A stretch of DNA of 24,639 bases from Rusavskia elegans (lineage: Eukaryota; Ascomycota; Lecanoromycetes; Teloschistales; Teloschistaceae): contig SAUG01000213.1 in NCBI GenBank assembly GCA_011316305.1, forward strand, positions 1 through 24,639, read 5' to 3'. This document shows, piece by piece, positions 1 to 10,553 of the stretch (position 1 is the stretch's first letter; every line of letters starts with the position of its first letter). Position numbers and translations under genes: made by a program. Under the pieces are notes generated by a model. It made no database searches. It saw only the letters and a program-made list of their open reading frames with translations, and had not been told where the DNA came from.

Positions 1-1217
1 ATATATATATATAAAGAAAAGTGTATACCACACCCACTCAATTGGGTTGGAGCACATATTGAACCGCGATAAGCACGCCTTACAGTCGCATTCACATAGT
101 CGGGTTCGCAGGGTCTTTGGCCATCCATGTCACTGGGGATATAACAAGCGGTGCAATCCTATCATACATCCCGTACGACATGGCGTTAAACCTGATTGGT
201 CGTAGCACACCGGCATGATCATGTCAGGTGTCGGACTTGCTGTGAGGTGCAGTGGTCCGAGTGCGAGACTTCTCATCGATACTTCTCGTCGATAGGTAGT
301 AAGGTGAATGCCAGTGGAAAATTGAAGCCTGGTAAGGTGTGTCGTTATGTTCAGGAAAGATAAGAGCTGTAGGGGTAAATAGCCACCCGTCACCGGTACT
401 CGTATAATCAAGCCTCGGCCAAGACTGGAATGAGTGTGGTCCGTCTGTCCTTGGCATCGGCATTGAGAACACCACTACAAACGACCCTGCAGGTGGCTGC
501 GAGCTCAGCTGAAGACTCCGAGATGCGTGACGTACCACACTGGCCTAGCGTTCTTGAATCAATCTGAATTCTGAAACGATGCGGTCATGCGGCCCGGACC
601 TTGGCGGGTTTGGCGTTTGAACTTTGACGATGCCTGTTTTTAGACGACATCTCATCATTGCCGGCAATAATCGCACCGCACGTACAGCAAAGAGACCCTC
701 GAGGTTGTACTGATTACGTAACAAGGGTCAACTTACGCCGTGCACTACTCGCACCATGAACTCTATCAGACTGCCCGTGCTTGTGCGAGCACTCATGTTG
801 GGCTGTGCGCCGCGTCATCACCGTGCTAACACGTGCGAGTCGATTGGCACATCGAGTTCAGCTCCAAAAGATCAAAGAATGACTGCATACCTTATGCAGC
901 TACATAGTAGGAAGGCAGAAGCTGGCGAGATACAGCTAGGAAACACCACATTCCATTTGCTCGTTGAGCAATTGCTCTGCCAGACATCTGCATGTTGCAA
1001 TGACCGGTTTGTTTGAGAATCGTCATGCTATTTCATTGTGAGCAAAGGGATAACACGTACATCACGGTCGATCCATCACCACCAGTGAGGGTATAAGAGC
1101 ACGCTTCTTGTCCACTTCGATTCCTTTCTCTTTCCCAAACCATCACGGAGCAACCATCTCTCAATATCACATCTCCACAGCACCCAAACTCCACGACGCC
1201 ATTCCAACACCACTACG
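1..1217. other. Intergenic stretch without a supported gene
   Basis: The window opens with a short (AT)6 run at 1-12. Several open frames of 60-105 codons exist on both strands (for example 224-538 minus and 756-1016 plus). None shows a recognisable domain, a signal peptide or a convincing splice pattern, so I do not call them. The last 130 bases hold the core promoter and pyrimidine-rich leader of the downstream cysteine-rich gene. No tRNA-like arms and no transposon termini were seen. Confidence 0.6.
1092..1099 (+). promoter_or_regulatory. TATA box of the cysteine-rich secreted protein gene
   Basis: TATAAGAG lies 119-126 bases upstream of the ATG at 1218. A C/T-rich, A-ending leader with repeated CACC/ATC motifs follows, typical of a strongly expressed fungal gene with a leader of roughly 90-100 nt. 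The assignment rests on sequence match and position only. Confidence 0.5.
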
Positions 1218-1543
1218 ATGCAGATCAAAGCCCCCCTCACTCTCGCCTTCGCGCTTGTGCTTTCCCTCGTCTCGGCTCAAGACTGCCGTATCGGTGGCAA
1301 ACACATCGGCGACTCCTGCGCCAAATCTAACCCGGGGGATCTCGCGTGTGGAGACCACAGAGTCGTAAGTTACATGACCCACAATGAGCTGTTGCATATC
1401 CCTTTATTGTTACTAGCAATCAGCGCTTGCTAATTATCGGTGCTTGTCTCCAGTTGAGATGCGGCGCCGATTTCAACCGGTGGAAAATCGACCATGAGTG
1501 TCCGGCCGGGACCCACTGTGACACGTGCAAATGCGTTAAGTAA
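1218..1543 (+). CDS. Small secreted cysteine-rich protein (8 Cys), effector-like
   Basis: There are two exons, 1218-1364 and 1454-1543, joined across an 89-nt GTAAGT...CAG intron that has a GCTAAT branch-like motif. The product is 78 aa. Residues 1-20 form a clear signal peptide (positive MQIK, a hydrophobic core, then LVSA before Gln21). The mature chain of about 58 aa carries eight cysteines at 23, 34, 44, 52, 65, 71, 74 and 76, ending in a dense CDTCKC cluster before the stop. The even cysteine count suggests four disulfides in an extracellular protein. Such proteins are typical of fungal effectors and antimicrobial peptides, but I do not recognise a family and assign no function. Without splicing, the first exon reads into the intron and the last four cysteines are lost. 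The splice is inferred from the frame and the cysteine pattern. A TATA box lies upstream. Confidence 0.8.
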
Positions 1544-2017
1544 CGGACTGGTGGTTTCGCACCGATGGTCGGACTGAGGACGGACGACGGGAACGGAAAG
1601 GACACTCTTTTCATACGTACATACGAAGGAATGGAGATTGGAGGAGCGGAAGACCCTTAGCGACGTCGTTGTCAGGTTAGGGAGGGGCCTTAGGGCTACC
1701 GGTACAAGTCGTGCAAGGCATGCTATTCCGAACGCATGAGTTGTTGAATGGAGCACATACAATGAAGCAAGCAATTCATTCGATCGATCCATCTATCTTT
1801 GACGTCGTTGAAGATATGAAACCCCTGAGGTGTGTCGGTAAAATTCGCCTCTTTAAGCCATTTAGTGCGCCTTGGCAAAACGTCATATGATATCGTACTC
1901 CTTGCCTCCTCACCCTCCAAACCCTCTTAACCACCAAAAAACATCACTACCCCATCCCAAACACCCACCCACTCACCCAAGCCCCAACATACGAAATCCA
2001 TCCATCCACCAAAAACC
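1544..2017. other. Intergenic region between Cys-rich gene and I78 inhibitor gene
   Basis: This region holds the 3' region of the cysteine-rich gene and the promoter of the inhibitor gene. The last 110 bases are strongly C/A/T-rich with almost no G on the plus strand (many CCCACCC and CATCCA runs), a common look for fungal leaders. Open frames on the minus strand (1430-1792, 1723-1920) have no recognisable content. I see no RNA gene or repeat. Confidence 0.5.
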
Positions 2018-2394
2018 ATGCCTCTCATCGTCCCCGGCCTCAACCCCACAGACAACGCCCAGCAAGAATGGATGACAAAACTCCTGGGCAAGAAATTAAC
2101 CGATTCAGCACCTTCTGATAATCTCGTTAGTTCCCCCCCCCTCCCCTCCTTGCAACGCCATAAGGTATCTGGGAATAACGGAACATTTTATGCAAGTCGT
2201 TCGCCAAGACGGAGTTGCCCAAGGACCATCGAATTGTGGAGCCGGGCGCTATGCTTTCGCAGGATCATAATCCGGATAGGTATGTACGACGGAGAAGGAG
2301 TTGGGGGATTGAGATTCGCTGATGATTGGGTGGGGGTAGGTTGAATGTGCATCTTGCGGAGGATGGGACGGTGAGGCATGTTGATTTTAAGTAG
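2018..2394 (+). CDS. Peptidase inhibitor I78 family protein
   Basis: There are three exons: 2018-2125, 2197-2279 and 2340-2394. The introns are 71 nt (GTTAGT...CAAG) and 60 nt (GTATGT...GTAG). The product is 81 aa. Exon 2 encodes FAKTELPKDHRIVEPGAM and then HNPDR, and exon 3 continues with LNVHLAEDGTVRHV. This is the usual I78 layout: a basic-Pro-Gly reactive segment, the D-x-x-P-x-R-L-N core and a terminal beta strand. The family includes an Aspergillus elastase inhibitor, whose members block serine proteases with an exposed loop. Length fits the family (about 70-100 aa). I see no signal peptide, so it is either cytosolic or exported by another route. It ends in VDFK rather than a Cys-containing terminus. 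The intron joins keep frame and restore the motif, which supports them. It converges on MON2 with 177 bases between stop codons. Confidence 0.87.
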
Positions 2395-2571
2395 TTGGTT
2401 GGCCTAATCCTATTCGGGAAGGGGGAAGGGGGAGTTGTGATGGTTGCAGGATGTTGGTTTCATGGTTTCATGGGTTTTTGATGTCTCACGACTTTGTATC
2501 GTCTTACGAACTTCTGACGAAAGAATATGCATGTTCTCAGATATAGCATCCATCTAGGGAAAAGACTGCAG

Positions 2572-5500
2572 TCAGAACCCAAAATCTGTCCCCATCGCAT
2601 CCAACACTGCTGTCAGCGCTGTCCTCATCTCTTCGTCCCTTCTCGCAGCCTTCATCGCCTTCGTGACTAGACCGAAAAGCAAAAATAAATGCTTCTTGTG
2701 CTCTGACCGAACGCCACTTGTCTCCGGTATGGCGTTGGGCTCGGAATTGAGATCCGTCAGCTTCTTGAGCACATAATGCATCTCCCGCTTGTGGGAGAGT
2801 GGTTGCGGCATCAACCCACGCAGCGGCTGATCGCAGACGTACGTTTTGAGCACCAAGCCTACACGAAGAATCAGGTAAGGAGCCGCGATTTGAGCAAGGC
2901 GCACGCGTTGGACAGAGCCATCGTGTACTGCGGCAAGGTCGAAAAGCTGATCCACGAGCATATATGCCATCTTCGAGCGTCGCTTTGGAGGTAAGTCCTG
3001 GACTCGGCCCACGTGCTGACTTCGCAAACCATCCAGGAGCTCTTGCTCCGGTCGGGCGAGATCATCTGGATGTGGCTCGTGAATGAGAGAATGCTCGAAT
3101 AGCGATGCGATATATCTTCGGCGGATCTTGTCGGGAATGGTAGGCGAGCCCAGACTAGGTATGATGATGTTCTGTAGACGTGAGAAACTCTCAATGTCGA
3201 ACGCCTGGTCGGCACTGAGTACTGAAGGCGAGTCGCAGCTATCGGTATCTGCAGCCATGATGCCGTCACCGATGCTTACAATCGCCTCCCACATGCTCTG
3301 CTTATCTTTTACACTGCCAGTACATTCCCCCATAATGTTCGCATCCAATATCGACAAGAGCGTCGAGGTAGCCTTCTTCCACGTTGGCACTCCTTTACCT
3401 TCGCGCTGTCGCTTATACTTGAGGCGGATTGGAACTCCAAGTTCTCGGATCATCAGTGCCAGTAGATGAGCTGTGGAAGCATGGGCTCTAACACTCGGCT
3501 GCTTCGCCAAGCTGTCGAGTGATCCCATTGCGGCTTTCGATAGTGCAATGTAGGTCTTGCCTTTCTGCGTTTTGCTTTCGTCTCTTCGATAAGATAGACT
3601 GACGAAAGAGGAGACAATTTCGACGAGTTGTGTTAGAACCTCTTCCGCTGACATTGGGACCAGAGCCAGAGTCTCGAGTACCAGTTTCTGCACCGAAGTC
3701 ATCTCATCGATATCCGAGCCATAGGCTACAGCCGCTGATTCGATGATACACTGTTTCAGCTTCACCATCAAAGCCCGTGCTTGATCTGGGTCGAACCCAA
3801 CTGGGAGCATATGATGAAGCTGTCGGACATATTGAACGTACGCTAATAATGCGTCATTATTGTCAGCGTCTTTCTGTAGAGCATCTGAGGTAGGAACGTT
3901 GTCAACCCATAAACCCCAAGCGACGTCAGGGGATATGCTTCTCGTGCAAGATGTCCGCTCAATCTCAACGAGGTTTTCCGTGAGGCTACTAAATATGGCA
4001 CGACTCAGCGCCAGACTGTGCCGGTTCAACAGTAACGCAAATTTTGCGAGCAATTGATCCCAGACAAAGGTAAGCGATTGATGTCCTGAGAAAGTGCCTA
4101 AGGACTGGTTGAAAGTATTGGATATGCTCCGAACAAGGATAACAGAGGTGTCATCCCAGCTACGGATGTCGGAATCTTCCATGCTGTTTACTTCTGTGAT
4201 AACCATAGCAGACAGCAGCTGAAAGAATACAAGTCGAAAGCACATCGCCCAGGCCCCCACATCCAAGCGATCGCCGCAGGTATTGAAAATCCCGAACAGT
4301 GTATGCAGCGCACCTAGAAGGACGTGAGCATTCAGCTTCTATCTTGAAAGCATAGGACTTACTATTCCGAACTTCGACTCGATTGTTTAAGGACAGACGC
4401 GCAAGATGGAGAACTAAAAACATCCATAAAGCCGATGTTGAGATATCCTCGTCTTGTGCACTAACGACGTCTACTAGATCCCGATCGGTCGTGCAACGCA
4501 AAACGTCTTCGTCGACCAGGAGACGGCTTTGTGGCTCGTCACCCCGTTGTAGAAAGTCTGACACATTGCGGAAGAGGGCAATACTCTGATACAATCACGT
4601 AAGCCAAGAACCAACTATTCCACGGATACGACGACCAGACTCACCGTCAAAGAGGTATTGAAGTCCTCGCTCTGTGAACAAAAGCAGTTTAAAGTATTAA
4701 GCAGCATCAGAAAGCATCGATCAGGAAGAGAAGCCAGGAAGTCGGAACATATCAGTTGTAACGATGAAAATGCCGAGCGAGCAAGCTTGGGTGATCTGGA
4801 AGCAGATGTAGCTACTTCAAAAAGTGTGGGTTTTCCCTCAGTCGCTGATGAGTCGGTCGATTCGAAAACACTGTTGATGATGGAGAATACTAAGTCCCAG
4901 CTGGACTGTAGGGTGTCGCCACAGCGCTCAAGGATAGAAAGTAAGGATTCGAGTGCTGTCGAGTGGATCTCAAGACTGCAGCTTAAGCCTTCTTTATTTC
5001 CTTCGGACTCCCACAAGCAGGTTACCGCGCTCGACAGGGCCTCGAGACATTGCCTGATGGTTTCGTTCGGTGAGACGTTACGACCCAGAAAGGACGTGGT
5101 GTGACTGATCAGACCGTCCAGATCTCGGGCGGCACTGATACGGACTTCCGCAACAGCCGCAGAGGAGCGTAGGTGACCAATAAGTAGTTGAGTTAATATC
5201 GTCCATCCGGAATCGGTAGACGATGATTGACAAAAGCGAGCGGTATTGCACTGAGCCACTTGCATAGTCCTATCAAGTATTATTACGCTTTCTTTAGAAG
5301 TTGAAGCCTCATTAATCCGCACACTGGATACGCTGGCTAGTCGATTGTGTCTTGCACGTGTGACCTTAGGAGATGGCTCTATCTGGTCGGTGAGCTGATC
5401 TGATGCGTGATCAATAGGGAGCCCTGAAACGTTGTAGACCAAGGAGCAAAGGCATTTCAGGGCCTGAATGAAAGCTTCGTTTGGCAAACTACTTGTGCTC

Positions 5501-7939
5501 TCGAACAGCCTCGACACAGCAACCTCGACGGCGCTCTTTTCGGCCTTCAGATCGTCGATTTCAGGCGTCTCATTCTCATCAGTCCGATCAACAGAAGCGT
5601 GAGTGAGTGGTCGCTGGCTTGTTGCGATAAGCGCAACATCTACTTGATGTAGACAATGAAATATTATCGCCCACGAATGGTGTAGGACAGGCCCCAGAGC
5701 AGTGCCGAGATTCAGTAGTGCCCGCAGGCAGAGGAGATTGCGAGGACTCATGTCCATGGCGAAGTGGCTGTGGGGTTCGCGTCTGTCGCCACGCTTGGTC
5801 TCTTCGCCGTCGAGAAAATCATTCGTCTGCTGATTCGTGAAGCTTCCGAGAACGGGCGTGCTGACTGGACCAATCATCGCAGATGGTACAGCGTGCTTTG
5901 CAAGAGTCGTAAGGAAAGCATCACGGGGAGTTTCAAGATCCAGGACACCAGCGACTTGCGTAAACCTTTGGACTGATCTGATGAGCGCATGGTAGTACTC
6001 CGAATCCAGAGAAGCGTTCAAGAATGTTGACGATGTAGCGAGTAGGGCAGGCCAACAATGCTCTACCATAAGAGCTGACATACGGATTTGGTCAGATTTC
6101 TCGTGATCCTTGAGCCTTAACGGATTCACAGGCATCCTCCTTCCACTCGGCGTCGAAGCATTCGTGGACTGTGCAATAGCAGGCTCCTTCGTGAGCTCCT
6201 CATGGCGATCCGTTCTGGGTGCCTCCTGGTTCTGGTGCTTGGCTGATGATTTCAGCTTTCGCTTTGGCTTTTCATCAATTTGGACTGTAAAGGGCAGTAG
6301 AAACTTGGCCAGGCCATCAGAAAATCGGTTGATACATGTCAATACCAAGCTATAGAGGTATGTTGCGGGCAATATAGGGGGCTCCAGTTTATCGACTTGG
6401 TCAATGCAGGATGTACGGACACTGCTCCATTTGGCATTGATACCGGGCTTGTTGAGGTTCATCTCGTCTGCAGGAAGGTTGATTGCACCTGACAACCCAC
6501 CTGCCTCCACAGCGATTTGTTCGGCGGGGAGATTGTGATGAGTCTCGAATCCCGACGATCGCTGGCCGAGCCCGATAAAGGCTGGCTTTTCAGCTGCAAG
6601 TCGGACTAGAATTGCCAGATGATCTCCAACGAGGTTTTTATTTTCCTTCACATGGTCAAAGTGAGTATATAAACTCCTAATGAGAGTCGGATCATCGTGA
6701 ATATCTCTCCAGAGCTCGAGGCAGAGCACCCTCTTCCATGTCGCCGAAGAACTGGGATCGAGCAAGTGATTGATTAAACTCATTGCCATTTCAGTCTCGG
6801 CTATCATTGCTGGTAATAGTTTTTGTACTAGCAGACGAAGAAGCCGAACTGTACGGACTGTGACATTATAGCTTGCTTTTTCGGACAACGTCCTGATGAT
6901 GAACGGCATTAGCCGTGTCCGAAGTATGTGCACATCTTCAGGGTGTTTGGCAATTGTGTCAATGTGAACGACGATTAGCGACTCAAGCAGCTCTAAACCA
7001 AATTCCGGTGTAAGTCTTGCATGGTCAAGTACCTGTGGCTGGGAACCTTCCATGAGGAGGCAAATGTCATTCAACAGCTGAACGGGAGGCTATCAGCATG
7101 ATATCAACTAAATCGTCATACAACTCACATAGTAGGCATCAGATGCAGTCTTATGGACAGCATTTGAGCCTTCCTGGGTCGGAACAGCAACCATGGTCTG
7201 GTTTCCAGAGGGGAGCCCTGTCTAGACTCAGACAGGTCGTCCTGTTTTGGTGGACGGGTTCCTCACCATCTTCAGCGGCAACATTCTCGAAGGTGAAGGC
7301 TAAAAGTTGCTGCAAAGAAGCCGCGGCAGTATTGGATACAACCGCTGTTTTACTGCCGTGCAAGGAAAAGCAAACTTGGAAGGCAGCCGTTAAGAGTCTG
7401 CCCTTGAGACTCTCTGCATAATTTTGCAGTAAGGACGGGAGCGCCTGAAGCACCTTGAGCTGAACATCAAGGCCTACGCTTGGTCAGCCCTTTTGGCCAT
7501 ATCAATATCATCATGATCACACTTGAACTGGTACACTCCTGGAAAGCCTGCAGGACGTCTCTCAATGAATCGGATGATAGGCCATTGGAAACCACCAGCC
7601 TCAGCAGACCGGTGACTCCGCTGGCCGCGAGTTTGGGAGTTTTGGTTCCACAAGCGAGAACGAAGGGTTTCACAAAATCCGGTCGACGCTTCAGGTCTCT
7701 TTACAAGTTAGATACCTGATCCGCCATGTGGGAACAGGAGCTTTACCAGCTGCTAGCTGTGCCTCAGATGTGTTCGGAAGGGCCTTCAGGTCACCGAAGG
7801 ATTTCTCCGCAGCCTGGCTTGCTGATTAGATCTTATCGTGAACAGATTGGAAGATGTTTACATTACGAAGCTCTGGATTCTTCTTCTTGGAATCCTGTAT
7901 CAGAGCTGACAGCTCGGAAGACAGTAATTGAGACGTCAT
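2572..7939 (-). CDS. MON2: MON2 family protein (Golgi/endosome trafficking scaffold)
   Basis: Eight exons on the minus strand: 7939-7862, 7813-7747, 7696-7523, 7473-7267, 7217-7129, 7077-4645, 4585-4363 and 4313-2572. The seven introns are 48-59 nt and the product is 1670 aa, normal for fungal MON2. MON2 is a relative of the large Arf exchange factors that lacks the Sec7 domain. It acts with Dop1 at the trans-Golgi and endosomes. Residues 1 to about 180 are the DCB region (KKKNPELRNAAEKS, RRPDFVKPFVLAC, LDVQLKVLQALPSLLQNY). HUS-like sequence follows (SDAYYLLNDICLLMEG, then FGLELLES). Further hallmarks are SLTSIALFRNVSDFLQ near residues 1013-1028 and RNSALHTLFGIF near 1089-1100. Apart from the two large exons the 5' part is finely split, and skipping the 49-nt intron at 7266-7218 causes a frameshift. 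The start ATG gives the expected MTSQLLSSEL N-terminus. It is divergent from MMS2. Confidence 0.95.
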
Positions 7940-8299
7940 TCTCAGCTATGCTTACAGGCCCCACGGGACCTCATATGCGCGCTCTAGCCATTGGCTGGCA
8001 GCTTCGAAAGGCTGCTGAATATTTGAAGTTTTGGACAGGACATAAGATGAAAATCTCACCTGTAAGGTAAAGCAGAGGTGAGGTAAGGGGCATGAGTAAG
8101 GTAAGTAACGACATTACTCTAGCGCCACTGTTGTTACAGCTAGCGGTAAATGCGGTACACCACCACCCCTCATCACATCACTTACTTATTGACCCTCGAC
8201 GTTACATGGTCAAAGAGGTTACTACATCTTTACTCATTCGACTTCTCGGCGTCAATCAGACTCATATTACATACTCCTGTACTGCCGCCGCTGGCCAGG
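7940..8299. promoter_or_regulatory. Shared divergent promoter of MON2 (-) and MMS2 (+)
   Basis: The 360 bases between the two start codons must hold both promoters. Between 8062 and 8108 the tetramer GTAA occurs six times (8062, 8067, 8083, 8096, 8101, 8105), mostly as GGTAAG-like units. A stress-element-like AGGGG is at 8086-8090 and its complement CCCCT at 8166-8170. No clear TATA box is seen for either gene. Regulation by these motifs is inference. Their presence is read directly. Confidence 0.6.
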
Positions 8300-8935
8300 A
8301 TGACTGCGAAAGTGCCGCGGAACTTCCGTTTACTTGAAGAGCTGGAGAAGGGGGAGAAAGGGCTTGGGGCCGGTGAGGCTCCTTGTCCAGCAAGCAGGTG
8401 GAATAAGGCTGATCACACTTGCAAGAGGCATGCTCATATGGACTATCTGACGGAGATGATCTGTTGATGTCAAATTGGAACGGAACGATATTAGGACCAC
8501 CTCACGTGCGCACTCCCTTCCCTCAGCCACATCCTTTGCTAAGCAAATGGGCATCAGAGCGCCCACGAGAACCGTATTTATAGCCTCAACATCCATTGCG
8601 GCGACCATTACCCAGACGTGCCTCCGACGGTCCAGTTTGTTTCCAAGATCAACCTGCCCTGCGTGGATCAGAAATCCGGCAAGGTGAGAAAGTTCCAGCA
8701 AAGCATGTGGATCTCATCTGATATCTTCAAGGTGGATCCTTCAAGGCTACCGTGCCTCCAACAGTGGAAGAGAGATTATACAATGGAGACGATCCTCATT
8801 GAGCTTCGAAGGTAGGTTGCCCACTGCTGGTCCCACCAACAATCGCATGGGGTTACATGGTTTCCTCCAAGGTACATGGCCTTGCCTCAGCACAAGAAGC
8901 TGGCTCAGCCTGCCGAAGGCTCGACATTCACATAA
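8300..8935 (+). CDS. MMS2: Ubiquitin-conjugating enzyme variant MMS2 (UEV)
   Basis: Five exons: 8300-8372, 8426-8505, 8558-8683, 8732-8811 and 8872-8935. The introns are 53, 52, 48 and 60 nt and the product is 140 aa, the usual length. MMS2 is a catalytically inactive E2 partner of Ubc13. The pair builds K63-linked ubiquitin chains, notably on PCNA for error-free damage tolerance. The sequence follows the family end to end: KVPRNFRLLEELEKGEKGLG, ACSYGL, WNGTILGPPHSAHENRIYSL, then YPDVPPTVQFVSKINLPCV, LQQWKRDYTMETILIELRR and a QPAEGSTF C-terminus. UEVs lack the E2 active-site cysteine, and no HPN-Cys active-site block is present. The second intron uses an uncommon GTGCGC donor. No single exon is long enough to reveal the gene, but each join restores a conserved block. 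It is divergent from MON2. Confidence 0.95.
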
Positions 8936-9538
8936 TCGTCACGACTTAAGAAGCACGGGGTCATGGCATGATGGGAGTAGGAAGATCTTGAAACTCATGG
9001 CATAGCATCGGTGTATGATAGAATGGGCGGCGTCAGGGAAGAATCATCTGGTACGGCAAGCCTGTTCATGGCGTAGGCTGACCTACAATATCCACTTTCA
9101 CAGCGGAGGCTACCGGAAGCCGTATACAGATGGGCCTTCGGCGGGATGATCAGCATCTCAATATTCACATGCTAAGTACGACTGGCTCAAATACTACTGG
9201 TCCAAGTTCTTGTCTAGGGTTCCAATCCCTACAGCTTACGGCATGCACACCGTAAACACCAGCAGACGCAGTGCATCTAAGACCAAATCCTTCGCGCCAA
9301 GAAGCTAAAAACAATCGTGGATGATAGGAACGCTCAGCTTGGACGCAGGATAAAGCGAGCTAAGGTGCAGCGGATAAGGTAAGAACGGACTCCTTTGCAA
9401 GCGAGATAAACAGCGTATCAAAGAACAAGAGCTAAACGTCGACCCTGCGATGCACACCTTCAACGCCGCCTTCTCCTTTCACCCCCTTGGCCGAGCCGAT
9501 GGAAAACCCCCGAAGCGCCCAACTCGACAAGCAAACCC
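8936..9538. other. Convergent intergenic region, MMS2 to DPBB protein
   Basis: This stretch lies between two convergent 3' ends. I see no gene. The only structured item is a 5-bp hairpin with a 7-nt loop at 9215-9231 that looks like a tRNA T-arm but has no matching acceptor, D or anticodon arms. Open frames here are short and featureless. Confidence 0.5.
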
Positions 9539-10135
9539 TCATACCCATATTTGCCAGTACTGTCTCATCACCCTCGAGACCTTCCCCATACATCCTTTCT
9601 CTCTGACAATCTCTGCTCGCGCCATTTTCAACTCCTGCTCTGCTCCGGCGTGCTCCACCTCCGATTCGGCCGCTGAAAGCATATCCACATTCTCATCTAT
9701 ACCTTCCAACTCCCAACCCCCATCCTGCACCACCAGCCCCTTTGACCCCGGCAACTTCCCTCCACCCACCATTTTCCCGTTCCACATGATCCCGTGCACC
9801 CTCCCATCTCCGTTGGGCGCCACCTTGTTAAACAGCTCCACATTCACATCGATATCCTCCTTCTTGCAGGCCCAGCACGTGTCCACAATGGTGGCCGTAT
9901 GTGTTTTCTTAGTGCTGGGGTTATATATGTTGATTTTGGACCCGCATTTGGGGTTGTTGTTGGGGTTGGGGCCGTTGTTCATTATCTCGCGGGAGAGGGC
10001 CACGACGTCTCGTTTGGCTGATGGGGGGTCATTGTGGCCGCAGGAACCGAGGCCGGGCTCGTAGTAGGTCATGTCGCCTTTGTAGGCGTCGGCGACGAGG
10101 GGGAGGAGAGTGAAGGCGATGGTTGAGAGCTTCAT
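9539..10135 (-). CDS. Secreted double-psi beta-barrel (RlpA/expansin-like) protein
   Basis: A single-exon gene of 198 aa. Residues 1-17 are a signal peptide (MKLSTIAFTLLPLVADA). The mature part starts YKGDMTYYEPGLGSCGHNDP, the classic opening of small fungal double-psi beta-barrel proteins. It continues with ALSREIMN, the KCGSKINIYNP strand, TATIVDTCWACKKEDIDV (conserved D-x-C-x-x-C and D-I-D) and the GDGRVHGIMW closing strand. The family resembles expansins and plant barwin proteins. Some members bind or loosen wall polysaccharides, and most lack shown enzymatic activity. Family members usually end near that tryptophan (about residue 118). This one runs on for about 80 charged residues rich in Glu, Ala and Lys. 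The tail could be real or could hide an unrecognised intron or different 3' end. It is divergent from the protease-like gene. Confidence 0.87.
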   Translation of the reverse strand: MKLSTIAFTLLPLVADAYKGDMTYYEPGLGSCGHNDPPSAKRDVVALSREIMNNGPNPNNNPKCGSKINIYNPSTKKTHTATIVDTCWACKKEDIDVNVELFNKVAPNGDGRVHGIMWNGKMVGGGKLPGSKGLVVQDGGWELEGIDENVDMLSAAESEVEHAGAEQELKMARAEIVREKGCMGKVSRVMRQYWQIWV

Positions 10136-10553
10136 GTTGACCGTGAGTATTACGCTTGTGAAAGATGGTGGGTTGTGACGGTTGAATTGAAACGAGATGT
10201 GAAAAGGTTGCGACTACTCGAACGAAACAAGTCGATGTTGAGAAATCAGTAGATCGATACCTCGATTTACTGGAATGATAGAAAGGTAGGCAGTTCGGTG
10301 GTATACTCCTTGATGTGGAAAGAGCAAAGGGAGAAGAGACTATAAGTATTTACATCTCACCGCCTCACTGCCATGCCGCTCCAGAATCCCCAAATTTTCA
10401 TTCCACATGACTACATCAGCAGCACTTTACAATAATACACAATATCCATTGCGCCTCGTTGTGCCGCATGTCGGTGCAGTGCCGTACATCCATCAGGCTT
10501 ACCTCAGACGATCCTTCCTGTCATCCTCAGGCGCAGCCAGCTGAAACCCCGTT
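10136..10553. promoter_or_regulatory. Divergent promoter region of DPBB (-) and protease-like (+) genes
   Basis: The 418 bases separate two divergent start codons and so contain both promoters. On the minus strand a TAAATACTTATA stretch around 10341-10353 is the only TATA-like candidate, about 200 bases from the DPBB start. No clear candidate is seen for the plus-strand gene. Nothing else structured was noticed. Confidence 0.4.

Noticed and set aside
9215..9231. tRNA T-arm look-alike (TAGGG, loop TTCCAAT, CCCTA)
   Set aside because: Loop position 57 is not a purine, and no acceptor stem, D-arm or anticodon arm fits within 75 bases upstream.
9450..10064. 204-codon plus-strand ORF
   Set aside because: It is the antisense shadow of the DPBB gene, which has a signal peptide and conserved motifs; the plus frame is low-complexity Ser/Pro with no domain.
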